33,957 nt of DNA from Planctomycetota bacterium (GTDB lineage Bacteria; Planctomycetota; Planctomycetia; Gemmatales; Gemmataceae), in the NCBI GenBank assembly GCA_021325115.1, contig JAJPHU010000186.1, positions 1 to 33,957 of the forward strand. The letters are read 5' to 3'. This document shows positions 30,501 to 33,957 of the stretch, piece by piece. How positions within the stretch are numbered: position 1 is the first letter of the stretch; every line of letters starts with the position of its first letter. The position numbers were made by a program, and so were the translations under genes. The notes below the pieces were generated by a model. The model was not told where the DNA came from and did no database searches. It saw nothing but the letters and a program-made list of their open reading frames with translations.

Positions 30501-32305
30501 ATCGGCTGCAAGTCCAGACCGAAGGCAACGGCCAGCTGTCGGGCTTGAGACAGATCGCGCTCGGCGCCTTGGCAGCGCACCATTGGCGCCTGGGTCCCGT
30601 AGCGGAGCGTTTCGTTGGCCTGATGGACCAAACTGTCGATGCGTTGACGCGCCTGGAAGACAAGCTGTTGATAAACCTGGTTCGGCGTTTCTTCGCCAGG
30701 CCGAGAAGACACGCCGAGCTGCTGGGCTTCGGCGATCTTGTCGCGCGCCTCCAGAAGCCGATTTTGTTGCTGCAACATCTTTGCTTCCGCTATCAACTGA
30801 CGGGCGCGCATCTGCCCGTCCTTTGCTGGCGCTGCGGGCGGGTAGGTGGTTTGTGTTTGCGCTGTAGGCTGGTAGGTGGTTTGCACGGTGGGCGGATAGA
30901 CGGTCTTGCCGTTGTCGATCGGCTGGTTGGCCAGATAGGGCGAAGACGGCTGCGGATTGTTAGCAGCATAGGGCGCTGCTGCCGGCGTACCGTTCCCCTG
31001 CGAGTGCTGCGACATCTGTTGAATCTGACTGGTTTGCACGATGCCGCTTGCGTTAACGGAAGGCGCCGGATTGTTCGAAGCAACAGCGTTGTTGTTTTGA
31101 GCGAGCGGGCCGCGGCTCAGATCAGCCGCTTGACGCGGCGTCGTTGGCGGTTCCGGCAACTTGACACGCCGCTCCTTCTGACGCGCTACCTGAATGTCGG
31201 CCAACAGTTTATCGGGCCGATCGCCGAGGTCCCAGATACTATACGGCCCATGTTTGGTGCGTGCTTCGTAGGCCAGCTTCTCGGCACCATCGTAGTCTTT
31301 CTTCTCAAAACGTCGCCGCGCTTCAGCGAGCAGCTCCACAGACTGATGCTTGTCGCGCTGCGAACGAGCGCGGTCCACGTCGGATTGAAGTTTATCGGGC
31401 GTGTCCTCAAAGAACAGTCCCCAATGAATGTGACGAGCCGCGCGAAGCCGTGCGGCCGTTTTGTTGGCTTCTTCCAACTGCCCCTTGGCGAGCTGTTCGC
31501 GTCCTTGTTTCAAAAGAGCCAGGGCGTCTTCCTTGGTCTTGATGGAACTGGCCGACGCAGTGCCAGTCCCAGCTGAACCAGCGACTGGCGCGGTACCAGT
31601 CCCGCCGCCAGTGCGGGCAATGTCCTCCAGCAACCGGGCTGGATTGTCCTCGTTCCAGCTCAATCCCGCATTCAGAGCGGAGGCTTGCTCGGCACACTTG
31701 CGCGCCTCGGCGATGTCGCCGCGGCTCAGCGCTTGCCGTCCTTGCTGTACCAGGGCGCGTGCTTTTTCCGTATTGATCGAGGCTGTCGGGGATGCGCCCG
31801 GCTGAACGTGCATGCGTTGGCACAACGCCTGGAAGCGCTGTTTATCAGCAGGGCTGAGATATAGCTCATTGGGGATGATCTTCTTGAGGAGGGCAGCAGT
31901 TTCCGCGGACCGGCCATGCTGGAAGGCCGAATCGGCCAGGCCGAGTTGTTCGCGGGCCTCACGCCGCGCCTGAAGGGCCAGAGTATTGGCGGCGATGCGA
32001 CGCTCCAGTTCACGCCGCTCCTCCGGCGTCAAATCGTTGGCACGGTTTTGCGCTTCATGGTAAAGGGAGGCCGCCTTATCGTAATCGCCGAGCCGTTCCG
32101 CATCGATGCCGGCGTTAAGCGCCATCCGCGCCCGCGAGCTTCGGCCGCCGAGCTGCGCGACCACTTGCTCCGGATTATCTGTGGCCGCCGGCAGCGAGAC
32201 GAGGCCGGTGTCCGGGCTGGCGAGCAACGCCAGCGGTTGGGTCGCTGCCCCTACCAGAAGACTACCGACAAAATCGATCCATTTTCGCTTCTGTGCCCTA
32301 GCCAC
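27527..32305 (-). CDS. Large TPR-repeat secretin (type II/III secretion family)
   Basis: An outer-membrane channel-forming secretin of about 1,592 residues. The N-terminal third has TPR-like helical repeats ('RLGDYDKAASLYHEAQNRA', 'RGDIAEARKCAEQASALN') and Pro/Gln/Thr-rich linkers. An STN/N-domain begins near 1028 ('LREVIDYIRGDQGINIFID'), a second N-domain lies near 1200-1260, and the secretin core spans about 1390-1560 with 'VNTTVAVPDGGTVLMGGL' and 'PVLSKIPYLSRLF'. Typical secretins have 450-750 residues. The start is uncertain: I choose GTG 32305 because 'aaggagg' is 5 nt upstream and the N-terminus then reads as a Sec signal ('ARAQKRKWIDFVGSLLVG'); ATGs at 32308, 32320 and 32356 are alternatives, the last lying in a hairpin. 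No other type II secretion or pilus gene is nearby. Confidence 0.88.
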   Translation of the reverse strand: MARAQKRKWIDFVGSLLVGAATQPLALLASPDTGLVSLPAATDNPEQVVAQLGGRSSRARMALNAGIDAERLGDYDKAASLYHEAQNRANDLTPEERRELERRIAANTLALQARREAREQLGLADSAFQHGRSAETAALLKKIIPNELYLSPADKQRFQALCQRMHVQPGASPTASINTEKARALVQQGRQALSRGDIAEARKCAEQASALNAGLSWNEDNPARLLEDIARTGGGTGTAPVAGSAGTGTASASSIKTKEDALALLKQGREQLAKGQLEEANKTAARLRAARHIHWGLFFEDTPDKLQSDVDRARSQRDKHQSVELLAEARRRFEKKDYDGAEKLAYEARTKHGPYSIWDLGDRPDKLLADIQVARQKERRVKLPEPPTTPRQAADLSRGPLAQNNNAVASNNPAPSVNASGIVQTSQIQQMSQHSQGNGTPAAAPYAANNPQPSSPYLANQPIDNGKTVYPPTVQTTYQPTAQTQTTYPPAAPAKDGQMRARQLIAEAKMLQQQNRLLEARDKIAEAQQLGVSSRPGEETPNQVYQQLVFQARQRIDSLVHQANETLRYGTQAPMVRCQGAERDLSQARQLAVAFGLDLQPINAAMQMVNQLRGGGTTLVRAESHVPGSEKSQLRTPNSELRTQNFEQLLDQARLELRSGQTANARRFAEEAVKLGAGEAGLAVLRTIDAEEDAQNRRRANRTFDEAVVAYQHRDYRRANLILASIDTNKLDERRRGRLREILNTPEMQPGARSNGIALTSAYQSEGQAREGQARATDDPGQSLLARTRALREVKFQQLRTEGLNVQAQALERFRTGQTDVAVDMLQEYLARLAEEQLDPAQLAMLRRPIDSRLQQFQLLKAQSELANSRFDERSRKVKSDMAKAKNAEQVKQKNIAQLMKQYNELFHDAKYPEAEMVALRIKELDPDNPMATAAITMAKYQRNHSQYENDKARKEDVFIEAMHGTDDIGDPDAVSNDITFTKDEGRRRRIQSRKSLEGVSPQRISTEERNIERKLTAPISLSCTNQPLREVIDYIRGDQGINIFIDEPALADKGIQLDAPVTIKLDNISLKSALKLVLGLVHLTYVVSDDVLKITTEDQARGKLKQVVYPVADLVIAVENFGQVGTTPDATTQLGMINVNQALSATMPPTAMTGMPGGQPVSLPAAPPGSSQANASPSSFAEGASGSNVQVTKQRPQTHEEMLIKLITNTIAPHSWAEQGGSGTIDFHPLTLALVVNQTPDIQDQVQDLLNALRRLIDQEVAVEVKFISIAEDFFERIGVNFNMNILNKSRSALQVQPELVSGQFANPAYINFFAPNNLVSGLTPAGTLTSDLNIPITQLTYPQAVPPFGGYPGIPGYGGLTMGLAFLSDIQVFLFMEAVAGDTRTNVMQAPKLTLFNGQTANIAVQDYQFFTIGVSVVNGGYGQVVYNPITTLFPLNIILTINAVISGDRRFVRLSLAPSLANVVNGEVNLFPVVTPIFPLFDGTATGQPVVFTQFIQQPRLSRVSVNTTVAVPDGGTVLMGGLKRLSEGRNEFGPPVLSKIPYLSRLFRNIGYGRSAESLLIMVTPRIIIQAEEEETQTGYRPPPAVTE
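30375..30418. repeat. Short internal repeat in the secretin gene (LRTPNSELRTQNF)
   Basis: The sequence contains 'tcggagttcggaattcggag' flanked by near copies ('gttctgcgttcggagttc', 'cggagttctaagctg'). On the minus strand it encodes 'SQLRTPNSELRTQNF', a repetitive peptide unlike the TPR sequence around it. It looks like a tandem ~10-12-nt repeat array that has become an in-frame linker. Confidence 0.55.
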
Positions 32306-32811
32306 CATGGCCTCCTTCATTGATTGCACCAGCTCTCCATCGGTCAATCCCCCCATCAGTCCGCCAAAGCTAGCAGCTTTGGTTACTTAACCAAAGCAAG
32401 CAACTCTGGCGGACTGACAGGAAATCAACCGAAGGAGACCCCCGTTGCCCCCATGCTGTCCCCGTAAGCCTTCCGCACCGTCTCGAACCAGGCCTCCCCA
32501 GCCCGATTCGGAAACTTTGGTCTTTTGTTTCACTCAAGTTTCGGACGGAAAAGCGATGCGGCTATAGCCATGACCTGCAATCAGGTCAAGACCGATTCTC
32601 TGCCACAGATATCCCTTACTAGATATTGGCGATCGAGGTTGCACCAGTCGCTGAGTAAGTTTTTCCACTCCCTCCCACAAGGGGAGAGGGAAGCCGCCGA
32701 TAGATTGGCCTTCCGCAAGGCTTGCCGATTCGCTATGCCGTTGCGCGGCGCATTCTTCGCCAGCCCGCAGCGCCAGCAAGAGATGTTGGTGAAAAAAGGA
32801 CGAGTTGGCAA
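32306..32811. other. 506-bp divergent intergenic region
   Basis: It lies between the divergent secretin and HEAT-repeat genes. It holds a nested palindrome at 32356-32417 and a purine/pyrimidine segment at 32667-32690 ('actccctcccacaaggggag') of the family B type. The 96-residue ORF 32525-32815 ends in an ATGA overlap with the next gene but reads through that repeat and has no ribosome binding site or recognisable motif. I therefore call no gene here. Confidence 0.6.
32356..32417. repeat. Nested palindrome upstream of the secretin gene
   Basis: The outer arms 'tcagtccgcca' (32356-32366) and 'tggcggactga' (32407-32417) are exact. Inside is a second exact stem, 'gctttggtta' (32376-32385) with 'taaccaaagc' (32388-32397), plus a competing 'aaagct'/'agcttt'. 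It overlaps the first ATG of the track ORF, which argues against that start. Confidence 0.75.
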
Positions 32812-33957
32812 ATGAGAGGCCTGCCGCTATTTCTATTTTTCTTTTGCAATTATCTTTATTCGTCTGGACCTCTTTCGCTCTGGGCGCAATCTGGGGAAGA
32901 GACCTCAACGGTCAACGAAGGGTTCATCGCCTCGGCTCGTCGCAATTTACGTCAGGGAAATACGGCCGCGGAGTGTACGATGGAAATGCTCGGTCGGATG
33001 GCTGAGCAGGCACGCGCCGCCGGGGAATCGCTGACCTTGGTCCGCAGTTTTGCTAACGATTTGGCCGACCTGGCGGTTCAGGGACCGCCGCGCTTGCGCG
33101 GCCTCGCTGCTCGCACCCTGGCCCAGATTGAGCCGCCCCTCCGCGTCGCCGTGCCGGCTTTGACGGCATTACTTCGCAGCGAGGATACGGAATTGCGCTG
33201 CGCCGCTGCCGATAGCTTCGTACTGATACTCCAGAATTTGTTGAACGCGGCAGGTCCGGCTTTTCACCCCGCTTCACGCAGCGATTTGATCTTGGCAGTT
33301 AGCACCATCTTGCCAGTGGTACGTGCAGGGTTAGATGATAGGCGCCCGGAAGTTCGCCGCCGCTGTCTGGAAACGATCGGCTTGGCCTGCGCTGCCCTGA
33401 CCCGCCTCATGGATGAACCAATCGGCAACGATGATCCATCCACGCGTCGGCCGTTGCAAGCCGAGTATGAGGAGTTGCGTCCCCTGTTATCAGCCCTGCA
33501 CACTCTAGGTCCGGAGTTGGAGCGTTTTTTACACTATAGTGATCCCGAAATGCGAATTTTGACACATAAAGTGCTGGAGGAGTTAGGCGTAGCGCGGAAC
33601 CGCTGGCTGCACCGTTGCGCCGCGCGGCAGGAAGAGATCAATGAAAAAGTGCTGGGCGAACTGTTGCACGAGGCCGTCCCGCACTTGGCCGAGGAGTTGG
33701 CATATCCCGATGTGCGTGTGCGCCGCAGTGCTCTGGACGTGCTGGAAATGTCCGGTCCCTTAGCCCTGCCAGCTCTGCCGGCGCTGACACGCGCCCTGCG
33801 CGATCCCGATCGCTTTGTCCGCTGGTCGGCGGTGCGCACGGTGGGCAAGCTTGGCCCCGCGGCCGCACCGCAGACACGCGCTGACCTCACGCGCTTACTG
33901 AACGATCCCGATGTGGACCTGCGCAAAGCTGCCGCCCACGCACTGGAGCGGCTGCAA
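32812..33957 (+). CDS. Secreted HEAT-repeat protein (partial, runs off the window)
   Basis: An open frame of at least 382 codons, absent from the ORF track because it has no stop before the edge. ATG 32812 begins a hydrophobic Sec-type signal ('MRGLPLFLFFFCNYLYSSG'), then HEAT/PBS-lyase-like helical repeats from about residue 75: 'VPALTALLRSEDTELRCAAA', 'LDDRRPEVRRRCLETIG', 'LAYPDVRVRRSALDVLEMSG', 'LRDPDRFVRWSAVRTVGKLG' and 'LLNDPDVDLRKAAAHALERL'. The proline-aspartate turns and the roughly 31-39-residue spacing toward the C-terminal side are typical. Such proteins are protein-binding scaffolds and are numerous in planctomycetes; no enzymatic role can be assigned. 'aaagga' lies 11 nt before the ATG. 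It is divergent from the secretin gene. Confidence 0.85.
   Translation, partial: MRGLPLFLFFFCNYLYSSGPLSLWAQSGEETSTVNEGFIASARRNLRQGNTAAECTMEMLGRMAEQARAAGESLTLVRSFANDLADLAVQGPPRLRGLAARTLAQIEPPLRVAVPALTALLRSEDTELRCAAADSFVLILQNLLNAAGPAFHPASRSDLILAVSTILPVVRAGLDDRRPEVRRRCLETIGLACAALTRLMDEPIGNDDPSTRRPLQAEYEELRPLLSALHTLGPELERFLHYSDPEMRILTHKVLEELGVARNRWLHRCAARQEEINEKVLGELLHEAVPHLAEELAYPDVRVRRSALDVLEMSGPLALPALPALTRALRDPDRFVRWSAVRTVGKLGPAAAPQTRADLTRLLNDPDVDLRKAAAHALERLQ

Noticed and set aside
28706-31576. Long + strand ORFs (325 and 381 residues) opposite the secretin gene
   Set aside because: Shadow frames in GC-rich sequence; the opposite frame shows secretin and TPR motifs.
32424-32525. Minus-strand frame reading 'AGEAWFETVRKAYGDSMGATG' before a stop
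   Set aside because: It looks protein-like but is bounded upstream by an in-frame stop within about 40 codons and has no start with a ribosome binding site; at most a decayed gene fragment.
32525-32815. 96-residue ORF ending in an ATGA overlap with the HEAT-repeat gene
   Set aside because: The ATGA overlap is suggestive of coupling, but the frame is partly repeat-encoded ('SLPQGEREAA'), lacks a ribosome binding site and has no recognisable domain.

Overview
The window looks like a chromosomal segment of a planctomycete, probably Gemmataceae-like. This is judged from protein content only; there is no rRNA in the window. Pointers are a Tat-type DUF1501 protein, a very large TPR-secretin, an RseP-type protease with an enlarged PDZ region, chimeric HlyD/M50/WD40 proteins, and many long intergenic hairpins. 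I see no tRNA, rRNA, CRISPR array, complete insertion sequence or prophage.

Layout. Positions 1-1711: the 3' end of an Lhr-like helicase, a small two-TM protein and an Sfp-type phosphopantetheinyl transferase. 1919-4432: clpC behind a long leader with a good promoter candidate. A perfect 27-bp inverted repeat separates clpC from a convergent short ceramidase-like gene (4537-5835). 6277-6648: a small unknown protein. 6823-13903: the most distinctive block, three + strand genes that each contain a HlyD-type adaptor module: a GAF-GAF-TM-HlyD protein, a HlyD protein with a WD40 propeller inserted in it, and a PqqD-like/M50-protease/HlyD protein that also carries an STN-like segment. No canonical ABC, RND or MFS pump is beside them. 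A YdjM-like membrane hydrolase follows (13986-14618).

14813-16590 (minus): threonine synthase, and upstream of it the wreck of a Phd/YefM-VapC toxin-antitoxin pair. The toxin is cut to 17 codons and a palindromic element has been built into the antitoxin 3' end. 16907-18217: DUF1501 protein. 18458-19393: YegS-like lipid kinase. 19430-20506: Gfo/Idh-type protein. 20819-22414: secreted trypsin-like PDZ protease. 22533-23360: TIM-barrel sugar isomerase-like protein. 23351-27397 (minus): dxr, then an rseP-like site-2 protease overlapping it by 40 bp, then a small one-TM protein. 27527-32305 (minus): TPR-secretin of about 1590 residues. 32812 to the window edge: a HEAT-repeat protein that the ORF track misses because it is open at the edge.

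How the genes fit together. Much of the window concerns the cell envelope and protein quality control: ClpC, a periplasmic S1C protease, RseP, a secretin, and the M50/HlyD cluster. Metabolic genes (thrC, dxr, the phosphopantetheinyl transferase) are scattered between them. Many gene ends are marked by hairpins, several of which belong to recurring sequence families. These have in places become part of coding sequence (antitoxin 3' end, lipid kinase C-terminus, possibly a linker in the secretin).
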